From positions 1,364,001 through 1,428,000 of the forward strand of contig OZ244843.1 in assembly GCA_965220715.1 (NCBI GenBank): a DNA stretch of 64,000 nt, read 5' to 3'. This document shows positions 36,908 through 45,617 of the stretch, piece after piece. Every line of letters starts with the position of its first letter. Positions within the stretch are counted from its first letter, which is position 1. The DNA comes from Bin5 sp965220715 (GTDB lineage: Bacteria; Chloroflexota; Anaerolineae; Caldilineales; Caldilineaceae). The notes beneath the pieces were generated by a model, which ran no database searches, was not told where the DNA came from, and worked only from the letters and a program-made list of their open reading frames with translations. The translations under genes were made by a program, and so were the position numbers.

Positions 36908-39900
36908 ATGATAGGAACCGTCCGCGAGATCGATATCACCACTGAGATGCACGCCGCATATCTTGACTATGCCATGAGCGTCATCGTCGCCCGCGCTCTG
37001 CCCGACGTGCGCGACGGCCTCAAACCGGTGCATCGACGCATCCTCTATGCTATGCACGATATGGGGCTGACCAGCAACAAACCCTACAAGAAGAGCGCCC
37101 GTATCGTCGGCGAAGTGCTGGGCAAGTATCATCCCCACAACGATACCTCCGTCTATGACGCCATGGTGCGTATGGCGCAGGAGTTCAGCTTGCGCTACCC
37201 GCTGGTCGATGGTCAGGGCAACTTCGGCTCGATCGACGGTGACAACGCCGCGGCCATGCGCTATACCGAAGCGCGCCTGACAGCCATCAGCGATCTGATG
37301 CTGACGGATATCGAGAAGGACACGATCGACTGGACCGACAACTTTGATACCACGCTCAAGGAGCCGGGCATACTCCCGGCCGCACTGCCCAACCTTCTCG
37401 TCAACGGCGCCAATGGCATCGCCGTGGGCATGGCGACTAACATTCCCCCCCACAATCTGGCCGAAGTCGTTGACGCCACCGTCTATCTGATCGATCACTT
37501 CGATAAAATAGACGAAGTCGGCGTCAATGATCTTCTGCAATTCATTAAAGGGCCGGACTTCCCCACCGGCGGCATCCTTTTCCGCTATCGCCAAGGCACC
37601 AAAGGCGAAGAGGAAATCGACGCCATCTCCCAGGGATATGCCACCGGCAGGGCGCGACTGATCATGCAAGCCAAAGCTCATTTTGAGGAGATGAGCCGCA
37701 GCCGCAGCCGGATCGTCGTGACCGAACTTCCCTATCAGACGAACAAGACCAATCTTCTGGAGCGCATCGCTCTGCTCGTACGGGATGGCAAGATCGATGG
37801 TATCACCGACCTGCGGGACGAGAGCGACCGTACCGGCATGCGCATCGTCATCGAGCTGACACGCAACGTGGAGCCGAAAACTGTGCTGGCGCGCCTGCTC
37901 CGACTGACGCCCATGCAACAGACATTCGGCATGTCTCTGTTGGCCCTCGTGGATGGCGAGCCTGTTACCCTCACCCTCAAACGTATCCTGCGTCTCTTCA
38001 TCGAGCACCGTCAGGAAATTATCCGCCGCCGCTCGCAGTTCGACTTGGCCAAGGCAAGGGCCAGGTCACATATTGTTGAAGGGCTGCTCAAGGCGCTCGA
38101 CATCCTCGACGAAGTGATCCAGACGATTCGCCGCAGCCAGCGGGTGGACACGGCGCGCGCCAATCTGATGCGCGAATTCGGCTTCACGCAGGTTCAGGCA
38201 CAGGCAATTCTGGATATGCCTCTGAGACGACTGACCGCGCTGGAGCGTAGACAGCTCCAGGATGAACATAAGGAACTGCAACAGCTTATCGCTTACCTGG
38301 AAGATCTGCTGTCCGACGCCGGCAAGATACTCGGCGCTATTCGCGATGAACTCCTCGCTCTGCGCCAGCAGCACGCCGACCGCCGCCGCACGCAGATCGT
38401 CGAACGCGCGCAAGGCACCCTCTCGGCTACCGATCTGCTGCCGGACCGGCGCGTATGGGTGGCTCTGGGCGCCAAGGGTGCCTTGCGGCGGCAAGACTTC
38501 GCCGGTATCAGTCGCGCCAGCCTGCGCCAGGCAGCCCAAAACGCGGCTGCGGCCCTGCTCACAGCCAACACGCGCGATCAACTCTTCTTCTTCGCCGCCG
38601 CCGGGCGTTGTTACCGCCTCGGGGTCCATGAACTTCCCCCCGAGGGGCGCAGGCATCTGGCCGACCTGACCGATTTCAGCCGGCGGGACACAATTGCCGC
38701 TATGGTGGCGCTGCCGCACGCCGCAACTGAGGGCTTTCTCTTTCTGGTCACTCGCCAGGGCACTGTCAAGCGCATCGCGCTCTCCGACTTCATGCAGGAG
38801 GCGGTAAGCGTTCTGGACGTGATCCGTCTGGAGGCCAAAGACCGGCTTGGCTGCGCGTTTGTGACTCCCGGCAACGGCGAAGTCGTGCTCGTCACCCGCA
38901 AGGGCCGCTCGATTCGTTTCCCCGAGGAGACGGTGCGGGCGATGGGTCCGGCCGCACGCGGCGTTGCCGGCATCAATCTGAATCGGGGCGATGAAGTGGT
39001 TGCCGCGCTGCCGGTCGCGCCCGATGGCGAGTTGCTCACCGTCACATCTGCCGGTCTCGTCAAACGCACGCGTATGAACGAGTTCGGCCTGCAGGGCCGC
39101 GGCGGCGGTGGCATCATCGCCCACAAGCTCGGCGAGCGCAGCGGCGACCTGGTCGGTGCGGCCATGTTGACGCCGGAGCATGCCTTTGCGGCCTTCGTGA
39201 CGCAAAGGGGCGTGGCAAAACCCCTGCAGGTGGACGAGATGCCGTCCAGCGGACGAAATGCACAGGGCGCGCGGGCGGTGGACCTGGCCCAAAGCGACGC
39301 TGTCGCGGCCTTACAGGTGATCTCCCCGATCATGCCGGCCATGGACAGTCTGCCGCTGTCCCCTGAACCGCAAATGAATGGCAGCGGAGATGGCGCGCGG
39401 CACGGTACGGGCGCCAATGCAACCCCAGCGCCGAAAAGCAACGGTCAGGATGGGGCGAAGAGAGCGACCAAACGGACGAGGCGGGCGACCAAAACCGGGG
39501 CCCGCGCCTCAGGCAATGAGGCTCCGCCCGCGCAGCCCAAAACACGTCCGCTGGCCAGCGAAACAGCTCGCAGGTCAAAGTCGACCCGGGCCGGTAAGGC
39601 GGCGCCTGCCTCCGAAAAGACACCCGCGACAGAGGCCTCCTCTCCAGAAAAGGTCGCTCCAGAAAAGGTCGCCACGAAGTCTGCCAGCCGGACAAAGCCG
39701 TCCCCACGCGCCAGCCAGGACAGCCCCCCGGAGCCGGCGCCCAATGCCGAAGCGCCTGCACCGAAGCGGTCGACAACACCCCGCGGCGCCGCAAAAACGC
39801 CCCAGCCCAAACAAGCAGACACCGGCAGGGGCACGAAACGCGCCGCCAAGACAGTTGAAAAGTCAGTACAGGGGCGGTTGATTGAAGAAACGGATGCGGC

Positions 39901-40009
39901 GCAGCAACCTGCTGGCGAAAAGTATTCAGAGCGTCCGGCAACAAAGCGTGCAGCGAAGGTGGATCGGGTGAGCAGCGTCACGCGCAACCAAAAGAAGAAA
40001 AAGCGATGA
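36908..40009 (+). CDS. gyrA: DNA gyrase subunit A / topoisomerase IV subunit A, with long basic tail
   Basis: Type IIA topoisomerase breakage-reunion subunit, 1033 aa. The N-terminal AYLDYAMSVIVARALPDVRDGLKPVHRR and the catalytic Tyr119 (RYTEARL) are clear. The quinolone-resistance region reads HPHNDTSVYD, with Asn where E. coli GyrA has Gly81. C-terminal blades are present, but the GyrA box is only QGRGGGG, so gyrase and topoisomerase IV cannot be separated by eye. Residues from about 812 to the end form a Lys/Arg/Ala/Pro-rich tail of about 220 aa, much longer than usual and resembling histone H1-like tails. No partner gyrB/parE is nearby. Confidence 0.9.
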   Translation: MIGTVREIDITTEMHAAYLDYAMSVIVARALPDVRDGLKPVHRRILYAMHDMGLTSNKPYKKSARIVGEVLGKYHPHNDTSVYDAMVRMAQEFSLRYPLVDGQGNFGSIDGDNAAAMRYTEARLTAISDLMLTDIEKDTIDWTDNFDTTLKEPGILPAALPNLLVNGANGIAVGMATNIPPHNLAEVVDATVYLIDHFDKIDEVGVNDLLQFIKGPDFPTGGILFRYRQGTKGEEEIDAISQGYATGRARLIMQAKAHFEEMSRSRSRIVVTELPYQTNKTNLLERIALLVRDGKIDGITDLRDESDRTGMRIVIELTRNVEPKTVLARLLRLTPMQQTFGMSLLALVDGEPVTLTLKRILRLFIEHRQEIIRRRSQFDLAKARARSHIVEGLLKALDILDEVIQTIRRSQRVDTARANLMREFGFTQVQAQAILDMPLRRLTALERRQLQDEHKELQQLIAYLEDLLSDAGKILGAIRDELLALRQQHADRRRTQIVERAQGTLSATDLLPDRRVWVALGAKGALRRQDFAGISRASLRQAAQNAAAALLTANTRDQLFFFAAAGRCYRLGVHELPPEGRRHLADLTDFSRRDTIAAMVALPHAATEGFLFLVTRQGTVKRIALSDFMQEAVSVLDVIRLEAKDRLGCAFVTPGNGEVVLVTRKGRSIRFPEETVRAMGPAARGVAGINLNRGDEVVAALPVAPDGELLTVTSAGLVKRTRMNEFGLQGRGGGGIIAHKLGERSGDLVGAAMLTPEHAFAAFVTQRGVAKPLQVDEMPSSGRNAQGARAVDLAQSDAVAALQVISPIMPAMDSLPLSPEPQMNGSGDGARHGTGANATPAPKSNGQDGAKRATKRTRRATKTGARASGNEAPPAQPKTRPLASETARRSKSTRAGKAAPASEKTPATEASSPEKVAPEKVATKSASRTKPSPRASQDSPPEPAPNAEAPAPKRSTTPRGAAKTPQPKQADTGRGTKRAAKTVEKSVQGRLIEETDAAQQPAGEKYSERPATKRAAKVDRVSSVTRNQKKKKR

Positions 40010-40236
40010 CATACGACGACATTGTTCTTTTCTGAATTTCACGCGCCCGATAACCTACCCCCAGGCGCCCGTCTCCGCATAGTCGATTGCTTCTCCGCTA
40101 CCTGAAATGATACTGTCCCCGACCGTTTGACCCTGGAGTGAACGCCTCCCCGTCTGGAGGGCTCATCTGCTTCCCAAATGCGCCCTCCGGCGGGAAGGAT
40201 CCGAACCGAGCGGCTACCTCCAAGGCCGCATTGCGG

Positions 40237-41277
40237 TTACTGGCAGAAATCCAGGTACAGGCTGCCAAAGTCATTCTCAGGAACATTCCGCCAAGCCGCG
40301 GGAATGCAACCGCTCAACTGATTGTGTGAGAGGTACACCTGGTGCAGGCGGGTGAGGCGGCCCAGTTGCGGAGGGATCGTCCCGCTCAGCTCGTTACCCC
40401 AGAGCCACAGAGACTCCAGGTTGGCCAGGTTGCCCAACTGCGGGGGGATCGCCCCACTCAGCGCGTTGTTGACAACGTTTAGATTCTCCAGCCTGGTGAG
40501 GTTGCCCAGCGGCGCGGGGATCGCGCCGCTCAACCCGTTTTCGGCAAGCCTTAGAGACTCCAAGTTGCCCAGGTTGCCCAACTGCGGGGGGATTGGGCCG
40601 CTCAAAGCATTCTCTGACAGGTGCAGGTTCTTCAGTTTGGCTAGACCTCCGAGTTGAGAGGGGATTGTGCCGCTCAACTCATTTTTCGATAGAAGCAGAG
40701 ACTCCAGTTTGTTCAGGTCGCCCAGCTGAGAGGGAATCGCGCCGCTCAGCTTGTTGTTGGATAGAGACAGAGACTTGAGGTTGTCCAGGTTGCCCAGCTG
40801 CGACGGGATTTCTCCATTCAGCTGGTTGCCAAAGAGGTATAGACCCTCCAACCGGGAGAGGCGGCCCAATTGCGGCGGGATGGAGCCACTCAGTTCGTTG
40901 TTATAGAGCGACAGAGAGTTCAGTTTGACTAGGTTGCCCAATTCCGGCGGGATTGGGCCGCTCAGCTTGTTGTTATTTAGGGACATCGTTCCCAAATTGG
41001 TCAGACTACCCAACTCCGACGGGATCGGGCCGCTCAGCCCGTTGCGATGCAGGAACAGACATGTCAGATCTAAGAGGAGTCCCAGGTCCGACGGGATGGT
41101 TCCACTCAAACTGTTCCATGCCAAGTCTAGTTCGACCAATTTGGACAAGTTCCCCAGCTGTGGCGGAATGGTTCCACTCAACCCGTTGTCCCTTAAGTCC
41201 AAATCGACCACACGACCGCTGCCGTCAGTGGTGATTCCGTACCAGGTGCTGATCGGCGCGTCGCTCAGCCAGTTCAT
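40237..41277 (-). CDS. Leucine-rich repeat protein, 3' part of a frameshifted gene
   Basis: Open frame of 346 aa made of about 11 plant-type 24-residue leucine-rich repeats (LSGTIPPQLGNLSKLVELDL pattern). Its ATG lies inside the cap region: upstream in this same frame, codons for RAALIALYHAADGANWVNS continue the typical N-cap of such repeats. The preceding gene (41225-43012) ends out of frame in exactly this place, so both are parts of one exported protein split near 41331-41335. It is unlikely to be secreted alone, because it has no signal peptide. Confidence 0.8.
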   Translation of the reverse strand: MNWLSDAPISTWYGITTDGSGRVVDLDLRDNGLSGTIPPQLGNLSKLVELDLAWNSLSGTIPSDLGLLLDLTCLFLHRNGLSGPIPSELGSLTNLGTMSLNNNKLSGPIPPELGNLVKLNSLSLYNNELSGSIPPQLGRLSRLEGLYLFGNQLNGEIPSQLGNLDNLKSLSLSNNKLSGAIPSQLGDLNKLESLLLSKNELSGTIPSQLGGLAKLKNLHLSENALSGPIPPQLGNLGNLESLRLAENGLSGAIPAPLGNLTRLENLNVVNNALSGAIPPQLGNLANLESLWLWGNELSGTIPPQLGRLTRLHQVYLSHNQLSGCIPAAWRNVPENDFGSLYLDFCQ

Positions 41278-43012
41278 GCTGTTGACCCAATTGGCGCCGT
41301 CGGCGGCATGGTAGAGAGCAATCAGTGCGGCTCTCGCCGGAGATATCGACCGTAGGGGCCGGCGTCGCCGTCGGCATAGGCAAAGACGTCGCCGTAGGTG
41401 TAGGGGTCGCCGTCGGCATAGACGTCGCCGTCGGTATGGGCGTAGGTGTCGCTGTCGGCGTGAATGTGGCCGTTGGTGTGGGTTGCGCCTCCAACACTAT
41501 CGGCTTGCCCCTGCCGATGGCGAGGCCCAAAAGATATTGAGAGTTTTGGAAAACGGCCTCTCCGATACTCACCTTGACGTCGGCGTAAATGTCTACAGGC
41601 ACGATCGCGGCAGCTGCGCTGCGGTTCTGGCCGCCTTTAATTATTACGGTGGTGCGGGCGGGCACCCCGTTCTTTGCCGTCAATGTAATCGACATTTCCA
41701 TAGGCGCGCCCTCGGCGACCTTTACGACGACCCCCTCGCCGGACCACTCCAGATCCGTTCCCAAGCCGAAGGGATCCGTCCGATTGCCAGAGAAATTCGC
41801 GACCTCCAGTTGGGACAGACCACTGAAGATGCCGTTAGGCAGTGAAGTCATGTCGTTGTCCGATACGACGAGAGCCGTCAGATTGCCAAGCTCGGCGAAG
41901 ACGCCGCCAGGCAGTGAAGACAGATCATTATCGGAAATAGCCAACCGCCTCAGACCCGACAATCTGTCGAAGACGCCGTTAGGCAAAGAAGCAAGATCGT
42001 TGCCATGCAATGACAGCGTATGCAGGCCGATAAGGTCGTCGAAAACACCGTCGGGCAGTGAAGCAATATCGCTATTCTCCATCCAGAGTATCTCCAGTTG
42101 CGAGAGGCCGTCGAAGATACCTGCCGGAAGTTCCCGCAGGTTGTTGTCTTGTAGGATCAACTCGCGCAGACCCGTTAGACCCCCGAAATCGCCAGCCTGC
42201 AATGAACTGATGGGGGAGCCAGCGCCGCCACCGGTAAGGTCCATTTGGAAGATTCTTGTTAAGTATTCGTCGGTCACCTCGCTGCAATTTTGGATGCCAA
42301 GGCTGCCCAGGTTCTGGCTGTTCAGAAGGCCTATGATAGTGTCGCGCACCTGGAGAGTGCGGTCACAGATGCCTCCCGAATCACTGTGAGCCCCCCTTTC
42401 GCTAGTTGCCGGTGTGGGATCACAGGTAGGCGTGGCCGTAGGCATTAGCGTTGGCGTGTCGGTCGGCGCTTCCGCAAGAATGAGCGTCGGCGTGACGGTC
42501 GATGCCTCCGTAGGAATAAGCGTCGGCGTGTTGATCGGCCCCTCCGTAGGCATGACCGTCGGCGTGTTAGTCGGCGGGGAAACTTGAACAACAGATACGA
42601 CCGGCTGCGTCCAATCGCCCGCGCCGTCGCCGTAACGAGCGTGCAGCCGCACTTTGTAACATACTCCCTCGGCCAGACCGGCGATCGTATAGGCAGGGCT
42701 TGTCGGAAATGCATTCCCTTGATCATCATTCTCCGACGGCAAATCTTCGCCCGCTAGCGCCCAACTGACATGGTAGTCAAGTGGCGTCTCTGTCGGGGGA
42801 TCCCATAAGAGTTCAAGAATCCCTGGCTGACTGTTCTCCACGCGCACAGCATCGATCGCCCGGACATTTTCCTGGGCGTGTGCGGTGCGAACAAGCGGGG
42901 GAAGGGCGGCACAAACGGTCAGCAAGGACACTGCCAGCCAGACACCCGACGCCATGACAGCAGACCGTCCGTTGCCGAACAGGGCTCCATTGACCTGTTT
43001 CTGTGGCAACAT
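41225..43012 (-). CDS. Exported fibronectin-III / leucine-rich repeat protein, 5' part of a frameshifted gene
   Basis: Frame of 595 aa with AGGAGG 7 bases before the ATG and a signal peptide (VWLAVSLLTVCAALPPLVRTAHA). A fibronectin type III domain (about 50-140) is followed by a Thr-Pro linker, SDS22/Toll-like repeats of the LPxGxFxxLxxL type (about 265-400), a beta-domain and a second Thr-Pro linker. The last about 40 residues (after VDIS) are out-of-frame translation of the next repeat domain. Restoring the frame joins it to 40237-41277 for a protein of about 900 aa, probably a surface adhesin. Confidence 0.85.
   Translation of the reverse strand: MLPQKQVNGALFGNGRSAVMASGVWLAVSLLTVCAALPPLVRTAHAQENVRAIDAVRVENSQPGILELLWDPPTETPLDYHVSWALAGEDLPSENDDQGNAFPTSPAYTIAGLAEGVCYKVRLHARYGDGAGDWTQPVVSVVQVSPPTNTPTVMPTEGPINTPTLIPTEASTVTPTLILAEAPTDTPTLMPTATPTCDPTPATSERGAHSDSGGICDRTLQVRDTIIGLLNSQNLGSLGIQNCSEVTDEYLTRIFQMDLTGGGAGSPISSLQAGDFGGLTGLRELILQDNNLRELPAGIFDGLSQLEILWMENSDIASLPDGVFDDLIGLHTLSLHGNDLASLPNGVFDRLSGLRRLAISDNDLSSLPGGVFAELGNLTALVVSDNDMTSLPNGIFSGLSQLEVANFSGNRTDPFGLGTDLEWSGEGVVVKVAEGAPMEMSITLTAKNGVPARTTVIIKGGQNRSAAAAIVPVDIYADVKVSIGEAVFQNSQYLLGLAIGRGKPIVLEAQPTPTATFTPTATPTPIPTATSMPTATPTPTATSLPMPTATPAPTVDISGESRTDCSLPCRRRRQLGQQHELAERRADQHLVRNHH
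41329..41338 (-). other. Frameshift site joining the two LRR frames
   Basis: On the minus strand GGCGAGAGCC. Inserting one GA (GGC-GAG-AGA-GCC) would give G-E-R-A-A-L-I-A-L-Y, the expected repeat cap. This suggests loss of one unit from a GA dinucleotide run, in the cell, the population or the assembly. Confidence 0.7.
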
Positions 43013-43987
43013 CTGTCTCTACCTCCTCTGTGTGAATACTTCGTCTATTACTCTCAAAACTGATCCGGCCGCGGGATCGCATACGAAATGCGGCCGCGAT
43101 ACGGAAAGAGATTGGGCTTTTTCCAAATGCCATGCCTGCCGGATGCCTGTTCCAGGCCATAAGAAAGCCAGAATCCGGGCAAACCGCGCGCGCCGACACC
43201 GGCCTGGCACTTTGTGGCCAGCCAAGACCGTTCTTCTCTGAATTGCTGCTGGACTGGGAATCGTCCTGGCGGTCGTTCCTGGAGACCTCGCGAGTACGCG
43301 AGCCGCCGCCGTCCGCAACCGGCACTATCGGCCGCGCCGCGAACAGTGTGCGGATCGTCAGAAACTGGAATTTCTGGAAAGAGTCGGCGACTACGAGATA
43401 CCGCTCCAACAGATAGCGTTACATAGCGTACAATTGGGTAGGGAAAGTGAGGAAGGAGCTTCGCGCAAGACCCTGTCGGAGGGAAAGGGGACGGTTTGGG
43501 GTCGTTCCCCCTCCTCCCGCGATTACGTGCTGTTTGGGGAGGGTCATACGCCTGAGCGGCAAATCGTCGTTGATTGCCCATGATTCGGTTGTGTGGATGT
43601 TTGCGGCGAATTACCCGTCAATTTCTGGTGACTACGGGCGCAATATCCCAGGATTGGTTGGCTTCTCTCTGCAACTGCCTGGCCAATGCCAAGGTCTTGC
43701 TGGGCCGCAAACAAACTGATGTTCCTTAAACTAATAAACGCCCAAGAACTATATCTGTCAATAGCAATCGTGATATTGCCAAACTGTCTCCTGCCCGGAT
43801 TCGGAACGCAGCCCAGCCCAGGTACTCCTTATGCGTACCTTCTTTCTATCATGTTTGCACGCGAGGGCGTGGCTCAACTGTTTTTGAGAGGGCAAGCGAG
43901 AGGTCTGATTGAAACGAAGTGCTGCGGCCATCTTGGCGCAGCAGCCGAGACGGCCGCGTTGCAACCTGTGGCGGTAGAGGTACGGGC
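43013..43987. other. Long intergenic region, no supported gene
   Basis: About 975 bp between the LRR gene and the putative anti-sigma gene, both on the minus strand. Several short open frames exist on both strands, but none has a convincing ribosome site, domain or composition. I see no RNA gene or clear promoter. Confidence 0.6.
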
Positions 43988-44455
43988 CTACCGCCCCACG
44001 ACCGTGGAGACCAACTGCTCACTAGAGCGATGACTGCGCCGCCATAGAATGGTGGCCAGCACTCCGATCAATAGCGGCACGGTCGCGGCCAGAGACCAGC
44101 GCCAGGAGATACCGCTCTCCTGCGGGGCCGGAACCGCTGCCCGGTAGGCTAGCCGTTGCCTTTGCTCGGCCACCAAAGCCTCCTTCAACCGCTCCCGGAA
44201 TGCCGGGGATGGCTGCACAAAGGGGAAGAGTCTGCCTAGAGAAGTCACAATCTGCCCGAACTGCTTCTCCTCTTCGGGCATCAATTCGACCTCCGCATCC
44301 CCACTACCCCTATCGGTACGCCGCAACCGCAGAATGGAGTCGCCGAAGGTTTTTGCGACCCCATCGGTCGCGTATCTGAAAAAGCCTGTGCAGGTCACAA
44401 AGGCGATTCTGAACTGCTTCCACCAACCCAGAAATTTACTTTTCGTGGTGTCCAT
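43988..44455 (-). CDS. Putative membrane anti-sigma partner of the ECF sigma factor
   Basis: Protein of 155 aa starting 6 bp after the sigma-factor stop, so the two are co-transcribed. A cytoplasmic N-terminal part (about 1-115) is followed by one membrane helix (WSLAATVPLLIGVLATILW) and a short basic end, the usual topology of single-pass anti-sigma factors. The zinc-binding His-x3-Cys-x2-Cys signature of ZAS anti-sigma domains is absent. No family is recognised directly; the assignment rests on position and topology. Confidence 0.5.
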   Translation of the reverse strand: MDTTKSKFLGWWKQFRIAFVTCTGFFRYATDGVAKTFGDSILRLRRTDRGSGDAEVELMPEEEKQFGQIVTSLGRLFPFVQPSPAFRERLKEALVAEQRQRLAYRAAVPAPQESGISWRWSLAATVPLLIGVLATILWRRSHRSSEQLVSTVVGR

Positions 44456-44461
44456 CAGAAA

Positions 44462-45130
44462 TTATTTTGCCTCCCGTTCGGCAGCGCTGTGTGCCCCTTC
44501 GCCGTCGAACTGTTCGCCCAGATCCTGGCGCAGCGCTGCAAGTGTGCGAAAATAGAGCGACTTGATCGCGCCCTCGCTCTTCTGCATCAGTTCGCCAATC
44601 TCGATATTTGTCAACTGATCGCCAAACTTGTGGAACAACAGCTGACGCCGCTCCTCCGGCAGGCGCTCGATCGCGGCCCACAATGCGTCCTCCCCAGCCC
44701 GCCGTTCTGTTGCCGCCTCCGGTTCATCGCGCCGCTCTGCCGGAAAAATCACCCCGTCGATCGAGACGAAACTGCGGCGACTCTGATCCCGGTGCCAGTT
44801 AGCGACCAGATTGTGAGCGATGCGGAACATCCATGCCCCAAAGGGCAATCCCCTGTCCTCGTAACTGTTCAGGCGATCAAGCGCTCGGTAAAAAATGCGG
44901 GCGGTCAGGTCCTCCGCGTCCTGAACATTCTGGACGCGGCTGAAGACATAAGAATAGATGCGATCGATATACCGCTCATACAGTTCGCCAAACGCATTCG
45001 AATCTTTCTGCGCCTTCGCTACCAACGCCGATTCAATCGCCCGCTCGTCCTCAGGCTCCGAAGCAGATGAGGCGCCGGGACGGCTGCCATTGGCGTTGTT
45101 TTCCGGTCCGCTCAGAGAGTTCCCATTCAT
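44462..45130 (-). CDS. ECF-type RNA polymerase sigma factor (sigma-70 family)
   Basis: Region 2 is visible at about residues 40-110 (FGELYERYIDRIYSYVF, DAEDLTARIFYRAL, FGAWMFRIAHNLVANWHRD) and region 4 at about 145-205 (LPEERRQLLFHKFGDQLTNIEIGELM, SEGAIKSLYFRTLAALR). Together they direct RNA polymerase to a specific regulon. ATG at 45130 is chosen as start because it lacks the low-quality upstream part; the frame is open to 45220. An acidic/Ser-rich N-terminal stretch of about 30 residues precedes region 2. The gene immediately downstream probably encodes its membrane partner. Confidence 0.9.
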   Translation of the reverse strand: MNGNSLSGPENNANGSRPGASSASEPEDERAIESALVAKAQKDSNAFGELYERYIDRIYSYVFSRVQNVQDAEDLTARIFYRALDRLNSYEDRGLPFGAWMFRIAHNLVANWHRDQSRRSFVSIDGVIFPAERRDEPEAATERRAGEDALWAAIERLPEERRQLLFHKFGDQLTNIEIGELMQKSEGAIKSLYFRTLAALRQDLGEQFDGEGAHSAAEREAK

Positions 45131-45286
45131 CAGTAATAACACGCCATCGCTGCAATGGTTGCGGAGAGAGAAGAGAATGCAGAGGAGCGAGTTTGGCCGG
45201 CAGCCGGCTCCAAGCATCAAGACCTTGGCGGCGGCTAAGTCAGAGAGAATACCTCGCTCCTCGTTTCTCCGGTTGTGCTCGCTTCA

Positions 45287-45316
45287 ATTATAGAGAATCT
45301 GACTGCCAGTCGCCAA
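45287..45316 (-). promoter_or_regulatory. Candidate promoter of the sigma-factor gene
   Basis: Minus-strand TTGGCG (45316-45311), 18-bp spacer, TATAAT (45292-45287), about 160 bp upstream of the chosen start. Confidence 0.5.
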
Positions 45317-45451
45317 ACTGCGGTTATCCTCCTTCGCTGCAGGCCACATTCGCGCTGCTGCCGGGCCAGGTCCCCCGGGCGCCTCGCTGCCAATGGGACC
45401 CGCGAGACGGCTCGACACATTCTTCTCAGACAGTTTTTTGGTGGCCGTGGT

Positions 45452-45480
45452 TTGGCTTGGTAAATCTGCTGTGCTATATT
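45452..45480 (+). promoter_or_regulatory. Promoter of dnaN
   Basis: TTGGCT (45452-45457), 17-bp spacer, TATATT (45475-45480), 137 bp before the GTG start. It is divergent from the sigma-factor promoter in the same intergenic region. Confidence 0.55.
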
Positions 45481-45617
45481 GTCAGGTGAGTTACGACCCC
45501 GCAATATGGGTTCAGAATCAGAGACAAATGTAAGGTGCTCAGACCAATTTTGAAGGCTATTGCAACTGCATCTGCCCAGCATTTGCTAAAGCCTGAGCCG
45601 ATGGATGGGAGGCAAAA

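Noticed and set aside
36446..38008. 520-aa minus-strand frame opposite the gyrA/parC-type gene
   Set aside because: Shadow of the GyrA frame in GC-rich DNA; no motif of its own.
43686..44033. 115-aa plus-strand frame between the LRR and sigma loci
   Set aside because: No ribosome site, no domain, and it overlaps the 3' end of the putative anti-sigma gene in the opposite direction.
45131..45617. Replication origin near dnaN
   Set aside because: No dnaA gene and no cluster of DnaA boxes is visible in this region.
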